Assembly (NCBI GenBank): GCA_021324095.1 | Contig: JAJPJT010000017.1 | Span: 18,126-82,125, forward strand | Source: Gammaproteobacteria bacterium | GTDB taxonomy: Bacteria > Pseudomonadota > Gammaproteobacteria > Xanthomonadales > Rhodanobacteraceae | DNA length: 64,000 nt | Direction of reading: 5' to 3' | Part shown: in pieces, positions 44,273-51,915 of the stretch | How the letters are laid out: each line of letters opens with the position of its first letter | Numbering within the stretch: position 1 is the first letter of the stretch | Notes under the pieces: generated by a model | Database searches by the model: none | What the model was told of the DNA's origin: nothing | What the model saw: only the letters and a program-made list of their open reading frames with translations | Program-made: the position numbers and the translations under genes

Positions 44273-45939
44273 TGTGGGTTTTCCGCAAGGTTCTTGTGAT
44301 GCCACCATCCGCCGCCGAGCGCCTGGTACAGCGCGGCGGTGTCGCTGAAACGATTGGCTTCGGCCTGCACCAGCGCGATCTGCGCCTGCTGGTACGCCTG
44401 TTGCGCGGCCAGCAATTCGAACGTGCCGATGTAGCCGTGCCTGAGTTGCAGTTGCGAGAGATCCAGGGTCGTTTTCGCCGCATGCGCGGCGGTCGCGGCA
44501 GCCTGCAGCGCGTTCGCGTCCTGCTGCAACGCCACCAGCGTGTCGGCGACGTTCTGGAAAGCCGTGAGCACGGTGCCGCGGTATTGCTGCGCGGCTTCGA
44601 CGTACGCGGCCTTCGCCGCGCGTTCCTGGTGCAGCAGCTGGCCGCCCTCGAAGATCGGCGCCGTCAACGATGCGGCGATGCCCCAGAATCCGGTGCCGGA
44701 CGTGAACACCTTCGAGATCGCGAGCGCCGTTCTGCCGGCGTTGGCGGTGAGTTCGATGTTCGGCAGCCGCTCGGCCGCGGCGACGCCGATCGCCGCGCTG
44801 GCCGCGTGCAGGTTGGCGCGCGCCTGCCGCACGTCCGGTCGCTGCGCGACGAGCTTCGAGGGCAGGCTGACCGGCAGGCTTTGCGGAAGATGCAGGTCGG
44901 CCAGCGTGAATGTTTCAACCGGCGACTGGTCGGGGAACGCGCCGACCAGCACGGCCAGCGCGTGTTGCGTCGCGGCCCGTTGCTTCACCAGCGCCGGCAA
45001 CGTGCCTTCGGCCTGCGCGAGTTGCGTTTGCTGCGCGGCGACGTCCAGTTTGCTGGCGTCGCCCCTCTGGAAGCGCAGTTGCAGGATCGCGAGGCTGTGC
45101 TTTTCCAGCGCGACCAGTTTTTCCGTCGCTGCCACCTGCTCGCGCAGCGCGGCTTCCTCGACCGCGGTGACCACGACGTTGCTGGTGAGCGTCGTCCATG
45201 CCGCGATCATCTGGAAGCGCGCGGCCTGCTCTTGCGCCTTCAGCGATTCGCGGTTGCGGCGGTTGAGTCCGAACAGGTCGGGCGCATACGAAATCGAAAG
45301 CTGCGGGGTGAACAGGTCGTAGAGGAATTCCTGCGGCACGGCCGGGAAGTTGGGCACAGGCGCGAGGATGTTCGACGCTTTCGCGCGGCTGGCGTTGAAG
45401 CCCGCCGACACGCTGGGGAAAAACGTCCCGCGTTGCGCCAGCACGTCCTCGTGCGCGACCGTGAGCGCCGCCTGCGCGGCCTTGAGGTCGTGGTTGTGCG
45501 CGAGCGCCTGCGTGATCAGCGCATTCAATGCGGGCGAATGGAACAGCGTCCACCAGTCGCCCGGAATGTCCGCGCCGACGTCGAATCGCTGCGACGCACC
45601 GCCCGCGGCGCCAGCCGTCGCGGCGGTCGCGGTCAGCGGATGCGACGTGTAACTGCTGACCTGCGGCGGTGCAGGCGGCTTGAAGTTCGGGCCGGCCGCG
45701 CAGCCCGCCAGCACCAGCATCGTCGCCAGCACAGTGATCCACGTGGCGCCACGACGTGGCGCCGAAGTTGCCGATTTGGAACGCAAGGGAGGAGTGTGCT
45801 CTTGCAGATGGGCCGGCGCGTCCGGCCGATTGACCAAGAAACCCTGCCGGTCCGCCGGGGAGCCGAAGGGTATCGGCGCGGTGGCGCGGCGGTGCAATGT
45901 TATATCGTTGCGTTGACGAAAAGCATGAACGGCGGTCAA
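44269..45939 (-). CDS. RND outer-membrane factor (TolC/NodT family lipoprotein)
   Basis: The conserved part starts at 'TWITVLATMLVLAGC', a lipoprotein signal with lipobox LAGC, followed by AGPNFKPPAPP and the two OEP repeats with long coiled helices (AALTVAHEDVLAQRGTFFP; ALALEKHSLAILQLRF-like). The frame is open up to a TTG at 45939, but 75 residues before the signal are not family-like, and a possible -10 (TATAAC, minus strand, 45900-45905) lies inside, so the true start is probably nearer 45835 or 45790. First gene of the efflux operon; its stop overlaps the adaptor start. Confidence 0.82.
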   Translation of the reverse strand: MTAVHAFRQRNDITLHRRATAPIPFGSPADRQGFLVNRPDAPAHLQEHTPPLRSKSATSAPRRGATWITVLATMLVLAGCAAGPNFKPPAPPQVSSYTSHPLTATAATAGAAGGASQRFDVGADIPGDWWTLFHSPALNALITQALAHNHDLKAAQAALTVAHEDVLAQRGTFFPSVSAGFNASRAKASNILAPVPNFPAVPQEFLYDLFTPQLSISYAPDLFGLNRRNRESLKAQEQAARFQMIAAWTTLTSNVVVTAVEEAALREQVAATEKLVALEKHSLAILQLRFQRGDASKLDVAAQQTQLAQAEGTLPALVKQRAATQHALAVLVGAFPDQSPVETFTLADLHLPQSLPVSLPSKLVAQRPDVRQARANLHAASAAIGVAAAERLPNIELTANAGRTALAISKVFTSGTGFWGIAASLTAPIFEGGQLLHQERAAKAAYVEAAQQYRGTVLTAFQNVADTLVALQQDANALQAAATAAHAAKTTLDLSQLQLRHGYIGTFELLAAQQAYQQAQIALVQAEANRFSDTAALYQALGGGWWHHKNLAENPQ

Positions 45940-46010
45940 ATTATTTTCTGTAAGCCGCTGGTATTCGCGTCACCCATGACTTCCGGCAGGGGTGATGCCG
46001 ACATGCGTGA

Positions 46011-48203
46011 TTACTTGCCCGCGAAATTCCCGTCCGCCGGTGGTTCCCTGATGCCGAGGTTGTAGGCCTCGAATGCCCAGACGTCGGACGTCTGCCGGAT
46101 CTGCTTGTCGGTCGGCATGTAGGTGTGGCTGGTACTGCCGAACGTCTGCAACAGGATCGGATTGGTGCAGCCCTGCGCCTGCTGGATTTTCGCCGCGAAC
46201 TTGAACTCGTGGCTCGGCACCACGCGGTCGTCGTCCCACGACGTGGTGATCAGGGTCGGCGGATAGCACGTGCCCGTGTGGATGTTCTGCAGCGGCGAAT
46301 ACTTGATCAGCCACTCGAACGCCTGCTTGTTGTCCGAACTGCCGTATTCCGGCACCCAGAACGCACCGCCCGAGAACTTCTGGTAGCGGAGCATGTCGAG
46401 CACGCCGTGGCCGATGAAGGCCGCGCCGAACAGGTCCGGGTGCTGGGTGATCGACGCGCCGGTGAGCAGGCCGCCGTTGGAATAGCCCTGGATCCCGAGG
46501 TGTTTCGACGAGGTGTAGCCCTGCTTGATCAGGTATTTCGCGGCCCAGGCGAAGTCGTCGAACACGTTCTGCTTCTTGCCCAGCATCCCCGCGTGGTGCC
46601 ACGCCTCCCCGTATTCGCCGCCGCCGCGGAGATTGGCGACGGCGTACACGCCGCCCAGTTGCAGCCACACCGGCAGCATCGGGCTGAAGTACGGGGTGAT
46701 CGAGATGTCGAAGCCGCCGTAGGCATACAGCACCGTCGGATGGCTGCCATCCAGCTTGATCCCCTTTTTCGCAACGATGAACATCGGCACCCTGGTGCCG
46801 TCCTTCGACGTGTAGAACACCCGCTTGGTCTCGTACGCGGTCGGATCGAACTTCACGTTCGGCTTGAAATACGTCGAGGTCTTGCCGTCGGCCACGTTGA
46901 ACTTGTAGATCGTGGTCGGATACAGGTAGGACGTGAACGCGTAGTACGCCGTCTTTGAATCGTTGCGCGACGACACACCGCCCACCGTGCCGAGTGTCGG
47001 CAGGTCGAGCGTGTGCAGCAACTTGCCATTCGTGTTGAACAGCTCGAGCCTGCTCTTGGCGACCACCTGGTAATTGGCCACGATGTCGCCGTCGGCCATC
47101 GACGCTCCGGCGAGCACGTCGCCCGGCCCTTGCTGCGGCACCACCGTTCGCCAGTGCGCGGGATCGGGATCGTCGAACTTCGCCGCGACGATCTTGCCGC
47201 GTGGCGCATCCAGCGTGGTCGTGAGGTACAGCGTGTCGCCGACGTGTCCGATCGGCGTGTAGGCCGCGTCGTTCTTCGTGTACAGCGGCTCGATCTTCGC
47301 GGTGATGTCCGGCTTGTCCGGGTTGCCGAGCCTGGCGTAGTACAACTCGTTCTTGCTGATGGTGTCGTTCTGGAGGAACACGAGCAGGTACCGGCCGTCT
47401 TCGCTTACACCTGCGCCGATCCCCGCGTGCGGCAGGTCCGCGCGCGCGTAGACCAGCTTGTCATCGGCCTGCGGTGCACCGAGCGCGTGGTAGTACAGCT
47501 TCTGGTCGACCACGGCGTGGCTGATCGCCGCTTCGCCGCCGGGCGGTTGGGGATAGCGCGAATAGAAGAAGCCTTTGTTGTCGTTCGTCCACGCGATGCC
47601 GGAAAACTTCACCCAATCCACCGTGTCCGGCAGTTGCTTGCCGGTCGCAACGTCCATCACGTGGATCGTTTCCCAGTCCGACCCCCCCTTCGACAGCGCA
47701 TAGGCGTAGTACTTGCCGTCCGGCGACGGCACGCCGAACTTGAGCTGGATCGAGCCGTCGGGCGACAGCTCGTTCGGATCGATCAGGACGCGCGGCTTTG
47801 CGTTCGGCGAATCCTGCACGTACACCACGTTCTGGTTCTGCAGGCCCGAGTTGCGGCCGAAGAACAGCATGCCGTTCTTCAACTGGTCCGGCGTGCCTTC
47901 CTTCGCGTAATTCCAAAGTTCGGTCAAGCGGTGCTGGATCCAGCCGCGCACCGGGATTTTCGCAAGGTAGTCGTCGGTCAGCTTGTTTTCGGTTTCGACC
48001 CAGGTCTTGAGCTGGGGATTCGTCAGGTTTTCCATCCACTGGTATGGCGCCTGCACCTTGGTGCCGAAGTACGTATCGATGGTGTTGTCCTTGTGCGCAA
48101 CCGGGTATTCGATGCCCGACGGCGGCGCGGACGGCTGCGCGAACGCGGTCGCCGTGATCACTGCCAGGACGGCCGCGCTCAACAGGTTCGTGGAAAGTTT
48201 CAT
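46011..48203 (-). CDS. exported prolyl oligopeptidase (S9A family)
   Basis: 730 residues from the ATG at 48203, preceded by AGGAGGGTGAC. Signal peptide MKLSTNLLSAAVLAVITATAFA places it in the periplasm. N-terminal part: VQAPYQWMENLTNPQLKTWV, the usual lead into a seven-bladed propeller. The hydrolase domain holds YGGFDISITPYFSP, NLRGGGEYGEAWHHAG and the nucleophile Ser575 in GYSNGG. The acid is in SWDDDRVVP, and the base is probably the His in GSTSHTYMP, a less common form of the GHG site. It cuts peptides after proline. The next gene upstream on this strand is a second post-proline peptidase. Confidence 0.92.
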   Translation of the reverse strand: MKLSTNLLSAAVLAVITATAFAQPSAPPSGIEYPVAHKDNTIDTYFGTKVQAPYQWMENLTNPQLKTWVETENKLTDDYLAKIPVRGWIQHRLTELWNYAKEGTPDQLKNGMLFFGRNSGLQNQNVVYVQDSPNAKPRVLIDPNELSPDGSIQLKFGVPSPDGKYYAYALSKGGSDWETIHVMDVATGKQLPDTVDWVKFSGIAWTNDNKGFFYSRYPQPPGGEAAISHAVVDQKLYYHALGAPQADDKLVYARADLPHAGIGAGVSEDGRYLLVFLQNDTISKNELYYARLGNPDKPDITAKIEPLYTKNDAAYTPIGHVGDTLYLTTTLDAPRGKIVAAKFDDPDPAHWRTVVPQQGPGDVLAGASMADGDIVANYQVVAKSRLELFNTNGKLLHTLDLPTLGTVGGVSSRNDSKTAYYAFTSYLYPTTIYKFNVADGKTSTYFKPNVKFDPTAYETKRVFYTSKDGTRVPMFIVAKKGIKLDGSHPTVLYAYGGFDISITPYFSPMLPVWLQLGGVYAVANLRGGGEYGEAWHHAGMLGKKQNVFDDFAWAAKYLIKQGYTSSKHLGIQGYSNGGLLTGASITQHPDLFGAAFIGHGVLDMLRYQKFSGGAFWVPEYGSSDNKQAFEWLIKYSPLQNIHTGTCYPPTLITTSWDDDRVVPSHEFKFAAKIQQAQGCTNPILLQTFGSTSHTYMPTDKQIRQTSDVWAFEAYNLGIREPPADGNFAGK

Positions 48204-48236
48204 GTCACCCTCCTTCGAATGGAAGACATCAACCTG

Positions 48237-48437
48237 TCGTCCTTCCGGGGCCATCGCCAGCTTCATCGGCGATGGAACCCGGAATCCAGGTTTTGCAATG
48301 CACGAAGCCAAGAAGCTGGATTGACTCGCGCCATCCTTGGCGCTCGCGCTGCGCGCCGCCTGCGGCGTTCGCGTTTGCAATCCTGCAAACGCAGTCGGGT
48401 TCTGCCCGCAAACAGCGCGGGCAGCCCCGGAATGACG
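48237..48437. repeat. MITE-like repeat, family C copy 5
   Basis: Inverted relative to copy 1. Ends CCTTCCGGGGCC and GCCCCGGAATGAC; shares TGACTCGCGCCATCCTTGG and CTGCAAACGCAGTCGGGTTC with the others. It lies in the 405-base gap between the two S9 peptidase genes; the rest of the gap is the tandem array at 48485-48610. Confidence 0.8.
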
Positions 48438-48484
48438 GCGAATACGAAACCGAGGTTCGACGGGGAAAGCTGCCCTTCCTCATT

Positions 48485-48610
48485 TGCGTTCTTCGCGTCC
48501 TTCGGGGACCAATGCTCCTGCTCTGCCTTCTTCGCGTTCTTCGCGGACGAATGCTTCTGCTCTGCGTTCTTCGCGTCCTTCGCGTCCTTCGCGGACCAAT
48601 GCTCCTGTTC
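48485..48610. repeat. minisatellite, three units of 39, 39 and 48 bases
   Basis: Units at 48485-48523, 48524-48562 and 48563-48610 follow TGCGTTCTTCGCGTCCTTCG, then CGGACCAATGCTCCTGCTC with few changes. The third unit is 9 bases longer by duplication of CTTCGCGTC. The array touches the stop codon of the dipeptidyl peptidase gene (48609-48611). Confidence 0.82.
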
Positions 48611-50945
48611 AATCACGGGGCGCCGGCGGCATCTTGAACTCGTGCGGCGGCGTATCGCCTGCGAGGTATTTCACGAAGTAATCCCAGCGCCGACGCATCA
48701 CGTACGGCGTGTCCTTGCCGTAGCCGTGGTGCTGGTTCGGCAGGATCATCATGTCGAAATCCTTGTTGGCCTTGATCAGCGCGTCCACCACGAGGTAGGT
48801 CTCATCGGTTGGCACGTTGTCGTCGATTTGCCCGTGCACCAGCATCAAGTGTCCTTTCAGGTTCTTCGCGATCAACTGGTTGGCCTGGTTGTCGTAATTG
48901 GTGGTGCCGTCCTTGTTCGTCACCAGCAGGCCCTGGTACTTCTCGCCCCAGTCGTTTTCGTAGTTGCGGTTGTCGTGGTTGCCGCTTTCGGCCCAGCCGA
49001 CCTTGAAGAAGTCGGGGTAGCGGAACATCGCGTCGGCCGTGGCATTGCCGCCGCCGGAATGGCCCCAGATGCCGACGCGGTCGATGTCGATCCACGGATA
49101 CCGCTGCGCCAGTTGCTTGATGCCGGCGACCTGGTCGGGCAGCGTGTTGTCGCCCATGTTGCCGTACCAATAGTGATGGAAGCTGCGCGAACGCCACGGC
49201 GTGCCCATGCCGTCGATCGCGACCACGATGAAGCCGAGTTCGGCCAGCGATTGGTCGTCGCCGATGGATGGCGCGAAGCTGAAGCTGAAGACCGAACCGG
49301 TCTGCGGGCCAGGATAGATGTAATCGACGATCGGATACTTCTTTGCGGGATCGAAGTTGGTCGGCTTGAACATCAAGCCGTACAGCGTGGTCTTGCCGTC
49401 GCGCGCCTTTACTGTGAACGGAACTGGCGGCACCCAGCCCGCCGCTTTCAGGCGGGAAATATCGGATTTGGCGACCGTCGCGATCACGTGTCCGTCGTCG
49501 GCCGAACGCAGTACGGTCACGGGCGGCGTGGTCGGCGTCGACCACGAATCGACGAAGTACTTGCCGCCCGGCGACATCTCGATGGTGTGGTCGGCATTCT
49601 CCGGCGTCAGCAGCGTGGTCTTGCCCGTCGCGATGTCGACCTTGAAGAACTGGCGGTAATACGGATTCACGCCATCGGTGCGGCCGACGCCCACGAACCA
49701 CAGCGTGTGCGTCGCGCGATCGAGATGCAGCACCTCGGCGACATTGCCGTCGCCGGTCGTGATCGGGCGCACCTGCTTTCCGGTTTTCAGATCGTATAGA
49801 TAAAGATTCGCCCAGTTGGTCTTTTCGGACGGCCAGATCGCCTGATCCGTCTTCGGCAGGTACTGCCAGTTCACGCGGCCGTGGCCGCTTTCGTAATACT
49901 CGCTGGCGGTGAACTCGAATGCGGTCCGCACCGCGCCCGTTTCCGCGTTGGCGATGCGGAACCATTCGTGCTGGCGGTTGCGCGACGTCGAGACCAGCGC
50001 CAGCGTCTTGCCGTCCGGCGCCCACTTCACGTCGCTCCAGGTGTACGGCTCGCCCTCGTCGCAGGCGAGCGTGTCACAGAGGGTGGACAGGCGTTGCTCC
50101 GGCGCCATCTGCAGCCGCACCATCTTCTTCGTGGCGACGTCGATCACGACCGGCTCGATCATGAACACCTTCTTGTCGCCCGGCAGCGGATACGGCCACG
50201 CGTCGAGCTTCGGATGGCCGACCCGCGTGTCGACCGTGTACATCATCCCGAGGCCACGCTGGTCCTGGCGATAGGTCGCGATCCTCGTCGAATCGGGCGA
50301 CCAGCGCACGATCGCGCCGTCGCCGTGGATCCATCCCGCGTTCTGCGTCGCGTAGCCGTAATCCTTCACGCCATCGGTGGTGAGCTGGGTTTCCTTGCCG
50401 GTCCCGAGATCGCGCACCCACAGGTTCCAGTCGCGCACGAAGGCGAGCAGCTTGCCATTCGGCGACAGCGCGCCGGGTTCGTCGCCGGTCTTCAGCAGCT
50501 TGCTGCGCTGCGTGCAGACGCCGATGCCGGACAGGTCGCAGCGGTACCACGCGCCATGGAACTGGACGTCCAGGTTGCCGGCCGGCAACACGTGGAAGTC
50601 GAAACCGCGGCGCGGCCATTTCGTTGCGTCCACCGGCTTGCCGCTGGCCTTCGCCAGCGCGGCCGCGAGCCTGGCCTGATCGAACGCCGGCGCGACCTTG
50701 CCTGTCGCGGCATCCATCTCCAGAACGTGGTCGCCCGAGGCATCGTGGTCGATGTACCAGAAATGCGTGGGGTCGAGCCACTTCACCCGCTGGACATCGT
50801 GATCGACCAGCGGATCCGTATTCTGCGCGAGGAATTTGACCGCCTGCGCGTAGTCCGCATCGGTCAGTTGCCGTGCATGGGCGGATGCCCCGAACGCGAG
50901 AACCGCCACCAATAACGCGCACGCAAAACCACGGATCGACGACAT
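48609..50945 (-). CDS. exported dipeptidyl peptidase IV (S9B family)
   Basis: 778 residues. Signal peptide MSSIRGFACALLVAVLAFGASAHA. An eight-bladed DPPIV_N propeller (about 60-540) is followed by the alpha/beta hydrolase domain. The triad is readable: Ser630 in WGHSGGGNA, Asp708 in GQIDDNVP, and His740 in NQHHGYG; these happen to be the human DPP4 numbers. It releases X-Pro (and X-Hyp or X-Ala) dipeptides from peptide N-termini in the periplasm. Together with the prolyl oligopeptidase it would break down proline-rich peptides. Preceded by a repeat-bearing gap and followed by the minisatellite. Confidence 0.93.
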   Translation of the reverse strand: MSSIRGFACALLVAVLAFGASAHARQLTDADYAQAVKFLAQNTDPLVDHDVQRVKWLDPTHFWYIDHDASGDHVLEMDAATGKVAPAFDQARLAAALAKASGKPVDATKWPRRGFDFHVLPAGNLDVQFHGAWYRCDLSGIGVCTQRSKLLKTGDEPGALSPNGKLLAFVRDWNLWVRDLGTGKETQLTTDGVKDYGYATQNAGWIHGDGAIVRWSPDSTRIATYRQDQRGLGMMYTVDTRVGHPKLDAWPYPLPGDKKVFMIEPVVIDVATKKMVRLQMAPEQRLSTLCDTLACDEGEPYTWSDVKWAPDGKTLALVSTSRNRQHEWFRIANAETGAVRTAFEFTASEYYESGHGRVNWQYLPKTDQAIWPSEKTNWANLYLYDLKTGKQVRPITTGDGNVAEVLHLDRATHTLWFVGVGRTDGVNPYYRQFFKVDIATGKTTLLTPENADHTIEMSPGGKYFVDSWSTPTTPPVTVLRSADDGHVIATVAKSDISRLKAAGWVPPVPFTVKARDGKTTLYGLMFKPTNFDPAKKYPIVDYIYPGPQTGSVFSFSFAPSIGDDQSLAELGFIVVAIDGMGTPWRSRSFHHYWYGNMGDNTLPDQVAGIKQLAQRYPWIDIDRVGIWGHSGGGNATADAMFRYPDFFKVGWAESGNHDNRNYENDWGEKYQGLLVTNKDGTTNYDNQANQLIAKNLKGHLMLVHGQIDDNVPTDETYLVVDALIKANKDFDMMILPNQHHGYGKDTPYVMRRRWDYFVKYLAGDTPPHEFKMPPAPRD

Positions 50946-51049
50946 AGTTGTCTCCCGGCCGAAAACGTAGAGCCCAACCGGACGATCCTAGTCCTGCACG
51001 CTCCGGCCTACCCCTGCCAAAAGTCGTGGTCGTACCCAGGTTGGACCCT

Positions 51050-51173
51050 CCGTTCGTCCCCGGACCGAGTCCGGGGCAGCTCTGAGCGTAGGCGCGAAGC
51101 GCCGAAGTCGAAGGACATCAGCATGGCGCTTCGACTTCGCGGCCGCTGGCCGCTACGCTCAGCGCGAACGGGT
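51050..51173. repeat. dispersed palindromic repeat, family B copy 2
   Basis: CCGTTCGTCC at the left and GCTCAGCGCGAACGGG at the right, with CTGAGCGTAGGCGCGAAGCG and GAAGTCGAAGGA inside and their mirror CTTCGACTTCGCGGCCGC. A short extra palindrome (CCCCGGACCGAGTCCGGGG) is nested near the left end. It sits between the divergent side of dipeptidyl peptidase IV and the small membrane protein gene. Confidence 0.75.
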
Positions 51174-51211
51174 TCTCAAAATTCGCGCTTCTACGAGAAC
51201 CTCGTCGATCA

Positions 51212-51484
51212 TCAACGCACGTACGCGCGCCGCCTGCCCGAAGCCGGCGAAAGGTCGATCAACAGTGCGATCACGATCCCGATGATGGGGATCAGCGTCC
51301 ATTGGCCGTGGAACCAATGGTGCACGGCGGTGTACCAGAGCAGCGTCGTCGGCAGGAAGATGAATCCCAACACCGGCCACAGCGCGATGTGGAAAATCCC
51401 GCTGAACCAGTGCGTGAACAGCCACAGCAGCACGATCACCACGCGCGGCACGCACAACGCGAGCAAAACCATCAGGCAGGGCAT
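51212..51484 (-). CDS. small membrane protein, unknown function
   Basis: 90 residues from the ATG at 51484 (MPCLMVLLALCV); an ATG at 51472 is also possible. Three hydrophobic segments: VVIVLLWLFTHWF, ALWPVLGFIFLPTTLLWYTAV and WTLIPIIGIVIALLIDL, with a His/Trp-rich turn (VHHWFHGQW) between the last two. The C-terminus is basic (GRRRAYVR). Family not recognised with confidence. It diverges from the glycine-riboswitch transcript. Confidence 0.7.
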   Translation of the reverse strand: MPCLMVLLALCVPRVVIVLLWLFTHWFSGIFHIALWPVLGFIFLPTTLLWYTAVHHWFHGQWTLIPIIGIVIALLIDLSPASGRRRAYVR

Positions 51485-51542
51485 GTCGGGGTTCCATTGG
51501 CACGGGCAATCGATGCTAACTGATCCGGGTATGAACCTTGGC

Positions 51543-51574
51543 TTGATCGTTGCAGGATGGCCGCCCTGTATAAT
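51543..51574 (+). promoter_or_regulatory. promoter of the gcvP riboswitch transcript
   Basis: Perfect -10 TATAAT at 51569-51574. The best -35 candidates are TTGATC at 51543-51548 (20-base spacer) or TTGCAG at 51550-51555 (13-base), both off the ideal spacing. The start would be near 51581, at the very beginning of the riboswitch. Confidence 0.6.
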
Positions 51575-51578
51575 TGCC

Positions 51579-51752
51579 GGGTGGTGGAAGAAGCGGTTCG
51601 ACCGCTGCCGAAGGCGCAACGCCCGTAATCGCTCAGGCCCGATACCACCTAAGTTCAAAACTCTGGAGAGACCGGACCGTTGCTTGCGACGGCGACCGGC
51701 GCCGAAGGGGCAAGCAGCGCGAGCTGCCAAACTCTCAGGCCAAAGGACAGAG
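51579..51752 (+). ncRNA. tandem glycine riboswitch
   Basis: Two aptamers. The first (51579-51650) has closing GGTGGT/ACCACC, GCCGAAGGCGCAA and CGCTCAGGC. The second (51661-51752) has CTCTGGAGAGACCGG, GCGCCGAAGGGGCAAGC, AAACTCTCAGGCCAAAGGAC and closing CTCTG/CAGAG. These match the conserved glycine-aptamer core (GGAGA, CCGAAGGGGCAA, CUCAGGCAAAAGGAC). Ligand glycine switches on glycine-cleavage genes in this class; gcvP starts 163 bases downstream, and the gap holds a family C repeat. Confidence 0.95.
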
Positions 51753-51782
51753 GGGCGCGCGGGAAATCGGCTCGATTTCCCA

Positions 51783-51873
51783 CCGTCATCCCGGCCACGG
51801 ATTGGCCGGGATCCAGTGCCACGGACGGCGAGCGACTGGATCCCGGCCTGCGCCGGGGTGACAAACCATGCAG
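51783..51873. repeat. MITE-like repeat, family C-related copy 6, in the gcvP leader
   Basis: ACCGTCATCCCGGCC at the left and GGCCTGCGCCGGGGTGAC at the right, with GGATCCAGT and ACTGGATCC as inner inverted repeat. It lies between the glycine riboswitch and the gcvP start, where the expression platform should be. Confidence 0.72.
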
Positions 51874-51915
51874 CCCGTCCCACGTCCTTGCCGCCCGTCC
51901 ACTCCGGTGACTTCC

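Noticed and set aside
48485..48610. The repeat array as a CRISPR
   Set aside because: Units are contiguous with no unique spacers and no cas genes are present.
47013..49799. A long plus-strand frame opposite both S9 peptidases and across the minisatellite
   Set aside because: Both peptidases on the other strand have full catalytic sites; this frame survives only because of high GC and repeat DNA.
51868..51915. Using the upstream ATG at 51868 as the gcvP start
   Set aside because: It lies at the edge of the repeat and adds 16 Pro/Arg-rich residues unlike any GcvP start; the ATG at 51916 leads straight into the conserved N-terminus.
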